The notes beneath the pieces are model-generated. The model made no database searches. It was not told where the DNA came from and worked only from the letters and a program-made list of their open reading frames with translations. Both the position numbers and the translations under genes were made by a program. From a virus: 30,411 nt of DNA. Shown here piece after piece: positions 8,499-15,947 of the stretch. The stretch is from IMG/VR virus record IMGVR_UViG_3300042320_002093, positions 1 through 30,411 of that record; one strand, 5' to 3'. Position 1 is the stretch's first letter. Each line of letters opens with the position of its first letter.

Positions 8499-8539
8499 AT
8501 AGATATTCAAAAAAGTAAATATATTTACTTAATATCTAT
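8499..8539. repeat. AT-rich 41-base near-perfect palindrome before the decoration gene
   Basis: Outer arms ATAGATATT (8499-8507) and AATATCTAT (8531-8539) enclose a perfect 18-base palindrome centred on 8521/8522 (AAGTAAATA / TATTTACTT). A 5-base CAAAA bulge sits on the left side only. It lies about 65 bases upstream of the decoration start. It could be an operator, an RNA-processing hairpin, or part of a terminator together with the preceding GC hairpin. Confidence 0.7.
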
Positions 8540-8604
8540 ACCCCAGGTTACATAAACCGAAACCAATTGTCTAATAACCCCCTAACTTAAGGAGATTAAA
8601 ATAC

Positions 8605-9330
8605 ATGGCGAAAGATCCTCGCTATATGTCGTTTGATCACCAGTATGTCGAGACCGTGACTGTCACTAACAGTACCGCCCTCACTAATGGTATTGAACGT
8701 TGTCGTTTTGTTAAGCGCGATGGCGCTTACCCCTCTGCTGGTGGCTATGCCGCTGGCGTGAACATCTTTAAGCTTTATGGCCAAGGTGTTCTTTCTGAAA
8801 AAGGCTATCAAGTTGAAGATGCAACTCTTACTCAACTGACTGGTACCCTTGGCATCGCTACCACCGGAGTTATGACCGGTGTTACTACTGAGTTTGAGAC
8901 TGAACTCGAAGTCGGTACCACGATCCAAGTAGGCGGTCAGCTCTTTCGAGTGATGAGCATCGCTAGTGACCTTAGTGCGACTGTGGCTCCTGCCCCGGCA
9001 ACCGCTGTTTCCACTGGCACCAGCGCCTTCATCTGGCCTGGCACCTACGAAGGTCAAAGCAATCCTTCGACTACCCCCCGCAAGCCTGGTGTCTTCCCTT
9101 ATCAGTCCCTGATGAGTGTTGTGACTACCGGTATCGCCATTGTGGAAGTGGATTCGACCTCTACTTTTGCTGTGGATAGTGCGGTGTACTCGACTACTTC
9201 CGGTACTGCTTCTAGCACTGCTGGCGGAAAGGTTGTGCTCGGTCGTTGCCTCGATGTTATCAGCGCCGCTGGTGCTGGTCAATTCATCCGCGTGAAGCTT
9301 GGCAACGAAGCTGGCGCACAAACTAACTGA
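8605..9330 (+). CDS. Capsid decoration (head cement) protein
   Basis: This gene encodes 241 residues with an excellent ribosome binding site (AAGGAG before ATG 8605). It is small, Thr/Val/Gly-rich and beta-structured, and lies directly before the major capsid protein, the standard place for decoration or cement proteins. Opening residues (MAKDPRYMSFDHQYVETVTV) and the closing segment (VLGRCLDVISAAGAGQFIRV) fit the DUF2190-like cement fold, where the last strands pack on the capsid. Residues about 78-147 hold an inserted beta module (LTGTLGIATTGVMTGVTTEF, VGTTIQVGG, FRVMSIAS) that is clearly related to the insertion in the sheath protein. It probably stabilises the mature capsid lattice. Confidence in a structural role is high, in the exact family moderate. 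Confidence 0.72.
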   Translation: MAKDPRYMSFDHQYVETVTVTNSTALTNGIERCRFVKRDGAYPSAGGYAAGVNIFKLYGQGVLSEKGYQVEDATLTQLTGTLGIATTGVMTGVTTEFETELEVGTTIQVGGQLFRVMSIASDLSATVAPAPATAVSTGTSAFIWPGTYEGQSNPSTTPRKPGVFPYQSLMSVVTTGIAIVEVDSTSTFAVDSAVYSTTSGTASSTAGGKVVLGRCLDVISAAGAGQFIRVKLGNEAGAQTN

Positions 9331-9348
9331 TAAGGAGAGTTAACTATC

Positions 9349-10341
9349 ATGATGAATTTAGATCAAGTAAGAGTAATTGACCCTATTCTTACTCAAATCG
9401 CTCAAGGGTATCGTAACACAGAGGGTGTGGCGACCTTCTTTGCTCCTGCAGTTAGCATGTCTGTGAGAGCAGGTAGAACGCTTGTGTTTGGCAAGGAAGC
9501 CTTTGCCGCGCAAAGTTTCTTACGTGCTCCTGGCACCAATATCACGAAAATCAGCAACGAGTTCGGAACTCGTAGCTTCTCGCTTCGTCAAGAAGCGATT
9601 AGCTGGCAGATCGCCGAAGAAGTTGCTGCTGAAGCTAAGAATGGTGCTGCTGCTATTGACCTGCGTGCATATGCAGCTAAAGATGCAGCTAACCGCCTCA
9701 GCCAGAGCTGGGAAATTCAAGTCTCGGAGAAGGTACTTGATATCACCCAGTATGAAAGTGGCAATGTACTTGACCTCGCCACTTATAACAGTGGTGCTGA
9801 TCAGTTCAATAGCCCAACTTCTGATGTTGAAGTGCTAATTGACGAAATGCGTGAACAAGTAAGATCACAAGTGGGGATTTACCCCAACAAAATGGTGATC
9901 TCTCCTGACGCATTCAACGCGCTGAAGCGTAACAAGCGCATTCGTGACTTCATGCAGCGTGGTGTCCTCGTTAACGAGAAGACTCTCGCCGAGATCTTTG
10001 GTCTTGACGAAATCCGTGTTGCACGTCGTCTTAAGCTCAATCAGGATACTAATGCGCTAGAGAATATCTACAACAACGTGGCTATTCTCTTCTATCATCC
10101 TTCTCAAGCGACTGATGGTTTTACTCCGGCTCTGGATGCCAACTATGGCAATCCTGCCTTTGCGTATACCTATACGCTTTCAGGTTATCCCATCTCTACG
10201 CCGGAACGTTTTTCCGTGGACCGGAGGGTCTTTGAAGGTGACATCCTTGTCGAACGCTCTTTTGAGCTTGTTGGCATGGGTGAAACCGGTAGAGTGGGCG
10301 CTGGCGCCGTCTTTCTTAACCCCGTTGGTGAGTCTGCCTGA
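9349..10341 (+). CDS. Major capsid protein, HK97-like fold
   Basis: This gene encodes 330 residues. An AGGAGA about 12 bases before tandem ATGs (9349, 9352) supports the start. Recognisable features are the N-terminal segment GVATFFAPAVSMSVRAGRTL, RAPGTNITKISNEFGTRSFS, the long spine helix region (SWQIAEEVAAEAKNGAAAID) and the KMVISPDAFNALKRNKRIRD segment common to MCPs of Mu-like and related phages. The C-terminus returns to beta strands ending in RVGAGAVFLNPV. It assembles with the decoration protein and is matured by the upstream protease. A strong rho-independent terminator follows 23 bases after the stop, consistent with very high expression of decoration plus MCP as a unit. Confidence 0.88.
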   Translation: MMNLDQVRVIDPILTQIAQGYRNTEGVATFFAPAVSMSVRAGRTLVFGKEAFAAQSFLRAPGTNITKISNEFGTRSFSLRQEAISWQIAEEVAAEAKNGAAAIDLRAYAAKDAANRLSQSWEIQVSEKVLDITQYESGNVLDLATYNSGADQFNSPTSDVEVLIDEMREQVRSQVGIYPNKMVISPDAFNALKRNKRIRDFMQRGVLVNEKTLAEIFGLDEIRVARRLKLNQDTNALENIYNNVAILFYHPSQATDGFTPALDANYGNPAFAYTYTLSGYPISTPERFSVDRRVFEGDILVERSFELVGMGETGRVGAGAVFLNPVGESA

Positions 10342-10353
10342 TTAATTGACTAA

Positions 10354-11466
10354 TCAAATAGCTATCCCGTCAGAAATGACGGGATTTTTTAATATACGCC
10401 AACCTTTATACTGAATTAGTTTTTTATTGGATAATTGAGAAAGAGAACTTATATTTAGCTTTTGTTCGGGGAACATTTTACTCAACTCTGATATAGATTT
10501 TCCCCGGACTTCGCCACAAATGCTGTGAAACCAGTCTATTGGCTTGTATTTAGGATACTTAGATACAAACTTAGGGTTGCCACCCTCTTTGTTATAAATA
10601 CTCCACCCTTTGTGCTGGGAAATTTCCCCTAAGCTTAGTTTGTTTAGAGAAGACCCATTCAAATTTTGGTCAGGGAAAATACTTATAAGCTCTCTGGTAT
10701 TTTTCTGGAGAAAAATTCCGTGCTCCGGATGGTACCAGTCCACGGGTTTGTAGCTTTTGCGCTTTTTACCTTTAGATTCTAATAGTTTCCAACCTTTATG
10801 GGATAAATTCTTTTTATTAGACACGCCGGATAAAGCGCTTACGCTAAGATTTTGATCAGAAAATTTATTGACCAATTCTGTGACAGAGAGATTATAAATC
10901 TCCCCATGGTCTATGTGCCACCAGTTCCTCGAAATGTGATTTTTTCTCCTGTGCTGTTTATTTTTATTCTCCAATTTTTTCCACCCCTTATGGTTAGTTT
11001 TTTCTCCCCTATAAACTGAGTCTAAACATCTAATATTTAAAAACATTTCCGGGAACATTTCGCTCAATTCCCCCGAAGACTTTTGAAAAACCTCGCCTAC
11101 CTTGGGATGATACCAGTCTTTGGGGGTATAATTATAGCTCTTAGAACCCCTGTGAGATTCAGACATTTTTCTTCTAGTTTCATTTGAAACTATAGTTCCG
11201 GAAGAGCCCTCTCCCCCATTAGATCTGTTTAATAGTATTCCGGTTCCCAGGTCTTTCCTCCCGTATTTAAGTATAAGCTTCTCCTCCAACTCAAAGGCAG
11301 TTCTCTCATCGATATTCTGTTTGTATATTGTAATTCTTTCTTTGGGAGGAGTTCCACAGGGTCTCCCTCCATTTCTATAGGGTCGTTCCGGCCGACCCTT
11401 CCCAATATAGTAGGGAGTACCGTCCTCCCTAACATACATGTAAACGACAAAATTCGTGTCTTCCAT
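10354..11466 (-). CDS. GIY-YIG homing endonuclease with four tandem C-terminal repeats
   Basis: About 370 residues from ATG 11466. The frame is open further upstream to 11559, but MEDTNFVVYMYVREDGTPYY is the normal start of this family. The GIY-YIG nuclease core is visible: VVYMYV, PYYIGKG, an Arg (GRPERPYRNG), then FELEEKLILKYG with the catalytic Glu and LLNRSNGGEG. A NUMOD3-type segment follows (SNETRRKMSESHRG). The rest is four repeats of about 60 residues, each with a W-[YFW]-H segment, a helix with F-[PS]-[DE]-Q or a similar core, and a KGW motif. These are probably DNA-recognition modules. It is inserted antisense between the capsid gene and a head-completion gene, a typical intergenic homing site, and is AT-rich compared with its neighbours. 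Confidence 0.85.
   Translation of the reverse strand: MEDTNFVVYMYVREDGTPYYIGKGRPERPYRNGGRPCGTPPKERITIYKQNIDERTAFELEEKLILKYGRKDLGTGILLNRSNGGEGSSGTIVSNETRRKMSESHRGSKSYNYTPKDWYHPKVGEVFQKSSGELSEMFPEMFLNIRCLDSVYRGEKTNHKGWKKLENKNKQHRRKNHISRNWWHIDHGEIYNLSVTELVNKFSDQNLSVSALSGVSNKKNLSHKGWKLLESKGKKRKSYKPVDWYHPEHGIFLQKNTRELISIFPDQNLNGSSLNKLSLGEISQHKGWSIYNKEGGNPKFVSKYPKYKPIDWFHSICGEVRGKSISELSKMFPEQKLNISSLSQLSNKKLIQYKGWRILKNPVISDGIAI
10364..10390 (+). terminator. Rho-independent terminator after the major capsid gene
   Basis: Nine-bp perfect stem ATCCCGTCA / TGACGGGAT with a GAAA loop, running into six T residues. It is one of the clearest terminators in the window. The last codons of the opposing endonuclease gene are encoded over it on the other strand. 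Confidence 0.92.
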
Positions 11467-11545
11467 ACCAAAAAGGCCTTCACCGGCCTGGATTCTAACA
11501 CATTTTTCGTTGAAAGCTCTGTATAAATAGTGTTTTGCGAACTGA

Positions 11546-12337
11546 ATGGCACCGTACACTCCACCCCCAGATTCACACGGTGTAGCTGATCAGTGCAGCC
11601 CAGCTTCAGTCGACTATTTTATAGACATTTTTGGTTACAACGAAGCCCTTGAGTTGTCGCGGCTCGAAGATCCCACCGCGAACACTATTAACTACGAAAA
11701 AATCCAACTCGCGTTGAATGATGCAGCTCTGCTGATACAGAGTTTTAGAGAAACTGCCCCGCCTGCAGGCAAGTTGTTGATTGCCGGGTCGTTTCGGCGT
11801 ACGCAAGCTATTATTGCCCGCTGGTATCTGGATACGCTGCGTCCTAGGCAAGCTGTTGTCGATGCGGCAGAGGCAGCACTCAAGCAGCTTGACATCTGGG
11901 CGAGTAAAGCAAGTCCGTCTACAGGTATTAAATGGCAAGAAGCGTACAGGTATTGGAACAGTCAATGTGCAATGGTTATGTCGAACACGCAAAGAGATCG
12001 GTCTCTTACCGATGTATCTCTGGCTAGGTGGGAAATGCGCTGGGGCACGAACAATCGCTGGAACATATATCGGAGAAAGAACGCCGAAGTTATTAATAGT
12101 GTTACGGACAGAGGCCCTAGCGGCAACTTAAGCCGTAACGATGTCACTATAATCGGCGATAGTACACTAGAAGTTAACAAACTGTTTGATGAATTGGAAA
12201 CAACCCGCGACCTGGCATCGTTCGCCGACACGCAGGAAGCCGTGAATCCACAAGAAGGTGATATTTTAGTGGTCGAAGACAGCGATGGTAATATTACCAC
12301 GTACGACGGCGGTTTACAGGAATCGGATAATTTCTAA
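11546..12337 (+). CDS. Head-tail connector protein, DUF1320/Mu gp36-like
   Basis: This gene encodes 263 residues. Residues 45-105 show the gp36 signature: INYEKIQLALNDAALLIQSF, PPAGKLLIAG and a helix with IIARWYLDTLRP, known from Mu-like phages as a head-completion protein. The N-terminus VDYFIDIFGYNEALELSRLE matches the family start in which an ATEEELI-type motif is replaced. After residue 225 comes an extra tail (TTRDLASFADTQEAVNPQEG, DILVVEDSDGNITTYDGG) that recurs in the next gene. It lies directly after the capsid gene once the inserted endonuclease is discounted. The start region overlaps the possible upstream extension of that endonuclease on the other strand. Confidence 0.68.
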   Translation: MAPYTPPPDSHGVADQCSPASVDYFIDIFGYNEALELSRLEDPTANTINYEKIQLALNDAALLIQSFRETAPPAGKLLIAGSFRRTQAIIARWYLDTLRPRQAVVDAAEAALKQLDIWASKASPSTGIKWQEAYRYWNSQCAMVMSNTQRDRSLTDVSLARWEMRWGTNNRWNIYRRKNAEVINSVTDRGPSGNLSRNDVTIIGDSTLEVNKLFDELETTRDLASFADTQEAVNPQEGDILVVEDSDGNITTYDGGLQESDNF

Positions 12338-12346
12338 GTTGAAAGC
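12338..12346 (+). promoter_or_regulatory. GTTGAAAGC element upstream of the 12373 gene
   Basis: Exact copy overlapping the stop codon of the preceding gene and ending 26 bases before ATG 12373. It is followed by TTAGTAAGTTAG, close to the sequence after the copy at 4014. Confidence 0.5.
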
Positions 12347-12372
12347 TTAGTAAGTTAGTAGGATATTAAAGG

Positions 12373-12723
12373 ATGTCGCAAAACCAAAGTTATGGCTATG
12401 ACCCTTTGAATCCGGCTATGCCGGGTGGGGCGGGTATGCTGACTATCCTGCCCAATCAAGGCACAAGTGACTGTTCATGGAATAGCAGTTCGTTGTATGG
12501 TCTCAACCAATCGGGGTTTGGTGTGTTCCCCGACTCGACACCTTACAAACAATCGGCAAGCGAACTTCGCCAATACATTATCAACCTTGAAGCTACCCGT
12601 AAGTTAAAAGATTTGGCGGATGTGAATTTTACCCGGTCGCCTCAAGCCGATGACATCTTGGCCTACGACTACACGACCGGGTTCTGGGAACTGCTTGATT
12701 ATGTTTCCGGCGGCGAATTCTGA
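12373..12723 (+). CDS. Small structural protein sharing a C-terminal tag domain with its neighbour
   Basis: This gene encodes 116 residues with AAAGG directly before ATG. The N-terminus is Gly/Asn/Ser-rich (YGYDPLNPAMPGGAGML). The C-terminal 45 residues (EATRKLKDLADVNFTRSPQA, DDILAYDYTTGFWELLDY) repeat the end of the upstream gp36-like protein: a TR-x-L-x-x-[LF]-AD segment, then DIL and a DxxTG-type turn. That short module is common in cyanophage virion proteins, from memory. It probably decorates the head-tail junction or mediates virion assembly. The exact role is unknown. Confidence 0.6.
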   Translation: MSQNQSYGYDPLNPAMPGGAGMLTILPNQGTSDCSWNSSSLYGLNQSGFGVFPDSTPYKQSASELRQYIINLEATRKLKDLADVNFTRSPQADDILAYDYTTGFWELLDYVSGGEF

Positions 12724-12724
12724 T

Positions 12725-12943
12725 TCATGGCAGCTTCCTCGCAGCAGCGATACAATACCTCCCCCACCATAGCACATCCTGCGCCTTGAAGTAACGCGAG
12801 ATGGGCACGGCTTTGGTGTAGACCGTCTCACCCGTCCCAATTAATCTCATTGTGAGATAGCCCCAGGTCTCCATGTACTCCTCGACCTGGCACTGGAATT
12901 TGCCGTCCAGTGTATTCTGCCATACAATTTTTGAGTCTGCCAT
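12725..12943 (-). CDS. Small hypothetical protein on the opposite strand
   Basis: About 72 residues from ATG 12943 (MADSKIVWQNTLDGKFQCQV). An extension to 12985 is possible but would overlap the next plus-strand start. It is rich in aromatic residues and charged strands (MRLIGTGETVYTKAVPISRY), ends VLWWGRYCIAAARKLP, and looks like a small beta-rich regulator or modifier. It sits tail-to-tail with the 12373 gene and head-to-head with the 12984 gene, the profile of a moron-like insertion in a structural operon. No family is recognised. Confidence 0.5.
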   Translation of the reverse strand: MADSKIVWQNTLDGKFQCQVEEYMETWGYLTMRLIGTGETVYTKAVPISRYFKAQDVLWWGRYCIAAARKLP

Positions 12944-12951
12944 AAAAAAGT

Positions 12952-12960
12952 GTTGAAAGC
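12952..12960 (+). promoter_or_regulatory. GTTGAAAGC element upstream of the gp37-like gene
   Basis: Exact copy ending 23 bases before ATG 12984. It provides a plausible separate start of transcription after the opposing small gene. Confidence 0.5.
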
Positions 12961-12983
12961 TCTTAGCGACATTATTATAGGCC

Positions 12984-13928
12984 ATGCTTCTCGAAATAGA
13001 AAACGAACTTCACAGAAAAGTTCACGAGACTTTGGGGCAAAGCGCCGTGGTCCTCCGGCTCGCCGAAAGCCTCGATGAGTCTGGCCGCGTGGCAGAACAG
13101 GCAATGATAATTGTGTCGTTCACAGGTGCGGACACCGAAAACCCCCACGAAGGGGCGTATATACCGACAGTCCGTATGAGGAAGATGAACTATACGTTGA
13201 CTCTTGTACAAAAGCAAGCACAGCGTGAAGGACATTCTTTCTGCCTTCCTATTCTCGACCTATTGGCCGATGCGGTTACGGGTTGGGTCCCAGAAATACC
13301 GGGACTCGAATTCCAAACCGGTTTCGAACTCGGGCCGGAGAAATTCGTGCAAGTCACGAAAGAAGGCTCGCAGTTCATCTACGAGCAGACCTACACCATC
13401 AAAGTGTTGATTGCGGATTCGAGATTCTATTCGCAGCCTTGTGCAGCCTTCGACCCTATTAAGGTGGAGGACTTCTTGCCAGTACGTAAATGTCTCGTTA
13501 CTGCTGATAATCGGCAAACGGGCTTAGCGGTCTGGAGGCGGACAGTGGGTGTCGGTCAGGTTCAAAAGTATGTTGTCGAAGACTCGAGATGCGGCAGACT
13601 TATTGGTGACAGATTGCACTGGGAGTGCATTGGGCCTGTGGGTTCTGGAGACGCTGAATACGTGTTTATTCCGTCAACCGCAGTAAGGCCGGACGGCACT
13701 ATTGATAATTCTAAAGTGACGGCGGGCACTTTGAATAACTTTTGGAAATGCACAGCGGAGGGCATTAAGGCAGGAAGCGATTACCCTGATTGGTTTAGGC
13801 TTAAAATCGATGCGGGCCTTTGGAGAAACGAGATTGGCACGATCCCCAACACCGAGCCGGGTAAATCAGCCAGACAACAATTGAACATCGACCTTACAAA
13901 GGTGTATAATGGGGAATCCAGCCCCTGA
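12984..13928 (+). CDS. Tail protein, Mu gp37/DUF1834-like
   Basis: This gene encodes 314 residues. The first 155 residues fit the gp37/DUF1834 family found beside gp36 in Mu-like phages: an N-terminal helix (MLLEIENELHRKVHETLGQ), then AMIIVSFTGADTENP, YTLTLVQKQAQREGHSFCL, PILDLLADAVTG and a closing strand (YEQTYTIKVLIADSRFY). That family probably forms the head-tail or tail terminator. Residues 160-314 are an extra domain with LTADNRQTG-type strands and several aromatic residues that I do not recognise. It follows the gp36-like gene in the expected order. A sigma70-like promoter for the next gene lies inside its last codons. Confidence 0.62.
   Translation: MLLEIENELHRKVHETLGQSAVVLRLAESLDESGRVAEQAMIIVSFTGADTENPHEGAYIPTVRMRKMNYTLTLVQKQAQREGHSFCLPILDLLADAVTGWVPEIPGLEFQTGFELGPEKFVQVTKEGSQFIYEQTYTIKVLIADSRFYSQPCAAFDPIKVEDFLPVRKCLVTADNRQTGLAVWRRTVGVGQVQKYVVEDSRCGRLIGDRLHWECIGPVGSGDAEYVFIPSTAVRPDGTIDNSKVTAGTLNNFWKCTAEGIKAGSDYPDWFRLKIDAGLWRNEIGTIPNTEPGKSARQQLNIDLTKVYNGESSP
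13881..13910 (+). promoter_or_regulatory. Sigma70-type promoter for the Dps-like gene
   Basis: TTGAAC (13881-13886), an 18-base spacer and a consensus TATAAT (13905-13910), 36 bases before the ATG at 13947. It lies inside the 3' end of the upstream structural gene, so the Dps-like gene can be read by the unmodified host polymerase. Confidence 0.65.
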
Positions 13929-13946
13929 TTTCTCGCCCCTCCCACC

Positions 13947-14375
13947 ATGAAAGAACAATTTATCGACTCTCTGACAAAACTTTGCAGTGTGGCTAATGCC
14001 TCACGTTTATGTCACTGGAATATTTCCGGCAAAGGAAATCAGTTTTACAGCATGCATCTACTTTTTGCTAAAATCTACGAGCTAGCAGAAGAGCATGTTG
14101 ACGAGCTTGCTGAACAGGCTCGCGGCAGTGACGTCGAAATTCCCGCCAAAGTTTTTCATGAAGTTCCGGAGATTGAGTGGTCTACTAATGAAGACATGGT
14201 GGAAGAGTTGTACAAAGTTGTTGAAGATCTGTGCGAGTCTTTGGACTCTCTCCACAAAAAGGCAGACTCGGAAGATGAATTCGGGGTGCTAAACGTGGTA
14301 GAAGGTCTGATGACAGTGACCCGTAAAATTAAGTATTTACTTTCTTCTACTATTAGTGAAGATAAAGATAGCTGA
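13947..14375 (+). CDS. Dps/ferritin-like protein
   Basis: This gene encodes 142 residues. The four-helix ferritin-like Dps pattern is visible: SRLCHWNISGKGNQFYSMHL, then FAKIYELAEEHVDELAEQAR. His23 (HWN), His37, Asp52 and Glu56 occupy the positions of the Dps ferroxidase ligands (H-W-N, a second His about 14 residues on, then D-x-x-A-E). The protein is shorter than the 160-170 residues usual for bacterial Dps, with a short acidic C-terminus. Dps proteins oxidise and store iron and protect DNA from peroxide. In a cyanophage this could guard DNA or handle iron released from photosystems, which is inference. No good Shine-Dalgarno is seen, but a sigma70-type promoter precedes it. Confidence 0.75.
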   Translation: MKEQFIDSLTKLCSVANASRLCHWNISGKGNQFYSMHLLFAKIYELAEEHVDELAEQARGSDVEIPAKVFHEVPEIEWSTNEDMVEELYKVVEDLCESLDSLHKKADSEDEFGVLNVVEGLMTVTRKIKYLLSSTISEDKDS

Positions 14376-14382
14376 TATCAAT

Positions 14383-15836
14383 TCAAGAGGGGGAGAATAG
14401 TGATTCTCCCTCATCTTCTAATCTGCATATACATATTTGTTTTTCTTGTTCGCAGGGATTTAAAAAATCCAGTATAAATCTGTAAGGACCAGTACTGTTA
14501 AGTTTTTCGATATAAAATTCAGACATTTTTACAATAAAATCTTCATCACATAAAACGATTTCACTATACCCCGGCCATTTCTTGTCTTTTAATCTTAGAG
14601 GCGGATCTTTTTTCAATAAAATATCGTTTAAGCAAGCTTGCTCGACTAAATAGGCTTCTAACCTGCTACTAAAAAGCCATTGGCTTATTAAATCTCCATA
14701 CTCCGGGTCTTTAGACCTAGTCTCTACTCTGCTGCTGATTCCAATTTTTACTCTCCCCTGATAGTTTGACAAGTAAAAGGCGTAAAAGTATGTCTCTACT
14801 GGTTTATTTTCTATAAGTAAGCTATAAATAGTTTCAAACCCAACATTCCTGCAACAGCTTAAACCTCCCCCGTTTAATATATTGTTAGGGATACCGTAAT
14901 GAATTTCGTCGTGAACAAGACACTTATGTAAAATTTTTGTATAACAATCTATGTATTCCCCTATTCTAATAACTCTTCCAAACTTAGAAATTTTATCGTC
15001 GTAAGTACTCCTCGATACCCTATTTCTTTCACGATATGAATTGCAACAATTCAGTCCTTGGCCTTTAGTAACACACCCAGGAAGGGCTTTATGAAGTTCT
15101 CCGTGCCTCAAGCACAAGTGCAATATTGGTGTGTTTGCGTCTATATACTCTCCTATTCTCCTTACTTTGCCATACTTTTCCAGTTTTTTATCATAAGACT
15201 TTTTGGCCTTGTCTCTTTTACTGATCGAGGATAAACAACACCGTATACTTCCCCCCTTTATTAAAATAGTAGGGACTCCCGGGTGATTTTCCCCGTGGAT
15301 AAGGCATCTGTGTGTTATCTTTGTTGTTCGATTTACATAGTTTTCTACTCTTTTTACCCTGCCGTGAGACTTTAATATTTGATCATATATTTTTTGTTCC
15401 CTTAGTCTTTCCTCTTCGTTAAATATTTTAGTAGGAGTTTTTCTCGAGCTTTCCTCAGCACAGCAGATTAAGACCCCTCCCTTTCTTAATTCGTAGGGTA
15501 GGCCGAAATAATTTTTACTGTGAATCAGGCAAGTATGTAATATTTTTTTTTTTTGTAGTTGCCTTCATAATCTCCTACTCTTTTTACTTTTCCATATTTA
15601 TTTAGCTCTTTATCATATTTGACCTGGGGGTCTCTATTCCCCGGTAGACAGCTCCTACAGCAGGACATACCATGTCCTCTTAATATGTGCCCGGGATTTG
15701 ATAAATGCTCTTCTCCGTGCTTTAAGCACCTGTGCAATATATTAAATTTAGTGCCTCGGAAAGGATCTACTCTAACTGCTTTACCGTGAATTGCTATTCT
15801 TTTGTCGTATTCTTCTTCCGTTAAGGCTTTCCCCAT
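14383..15836 (-). CDS. Repeat-bearing GIY-YIG-type homing endonuclease, frameshifted
   Basis: The gene starts at ATG 15836 with a strong GGGAGG site. The frame breaks at a run of 12 A (minus strand; 15543-15554) and continues in another frame to the stop at 14383, about 480 residues in all. Joining the frames gives five tandem units of about 60-65 residues of the form Y-D-x-x-L-x-K-Y-G-K-V-x-R-[VI], then HxCLxHGExH-x(4)-P and GxG-x-x-CC. Repeat 2 spans the break, so the two frames were one protein. The C-terminus is a degenerate GIY-YIG/T5orf172-like nuclease: YFYAFYLS, VKIGISSRVETR, and YLVEQACL with the putative catalytic Glu. The Cys/His repeats may bind zinc and DNA. A paralogue lies at 29812. 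Confidence 0.75.
14387..14412. terminator. Hairpin between convergent genes
   Basis: Inverted repeat GAGGGGGAGAAT / ATTCTCCCTC around an AGTG loop, located just after the Dps-like stop and over the last codons of the opposing endonuclease. No long U-run follows on either strand, so termination efficiency is uncertain. Confidence 0.5.
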
Positions 15837-15860
15837 AAAATTTTCCTCCCTCTACTTTAT

Positions 15861-15899
15861 AATATACCCGCCGTAAGAGAATTTTGTCAACGTTGACAA
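15861..15899 (-). promoter_or_regulatory. Sigma70 promoter with palindromic operator for the endonuclease gene
   Basis: On the minus strand a consensus -35 TTGACA (15890-15885) is 18 bases from a TATATT -10 (15866-15861), followed by GGGAGG and ATG 15836. The -35 lies inside a perfect 16-base palindrome TTGTCAACGTTGACAA (15884-15899), a likely repressor site. Confidence 0.7.
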
Positions 15900-15934
15900 A
15901 AAAAAAGAGAGAAGGGGGAGGACTGATCCTCCCC
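15897..15934 (-). terminator. Rho-independent terminator of the RlpA-like gene
   Basis: Eight-bp stem GGGGAGGA / TCCTCCCC with a 4-base loop; on the minus strand it runs through a C/T-rich stretch into a T-run. It lies directly after the RlpA-like stop and separates that gene from the endonuclease promoter. Confidence 0.75.
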
Positions 15935-15947
15935 TTATGATCAAAGA

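Noticed and set aside
8596-9321. 241-codon minus-strand frame opposite the decoration gene
   Set aside because: It mirrors the whole decoration gene. Ser/His/Arg-rich composition and no ribosome binding site.
12766-12775. GTGCTATGGT on the minus strand as a promoter
   Set aside because: It lies inside the small minus-strand gene and no minus-strand gene begins within a plausible distance, so it is not listed as a promoter.
14383-15836. CRISPR-like or DNA repeat array
   Set aside because: The repetition is at protein level in a coding frame with divergent nucleotide sequence and no uniform spacers.
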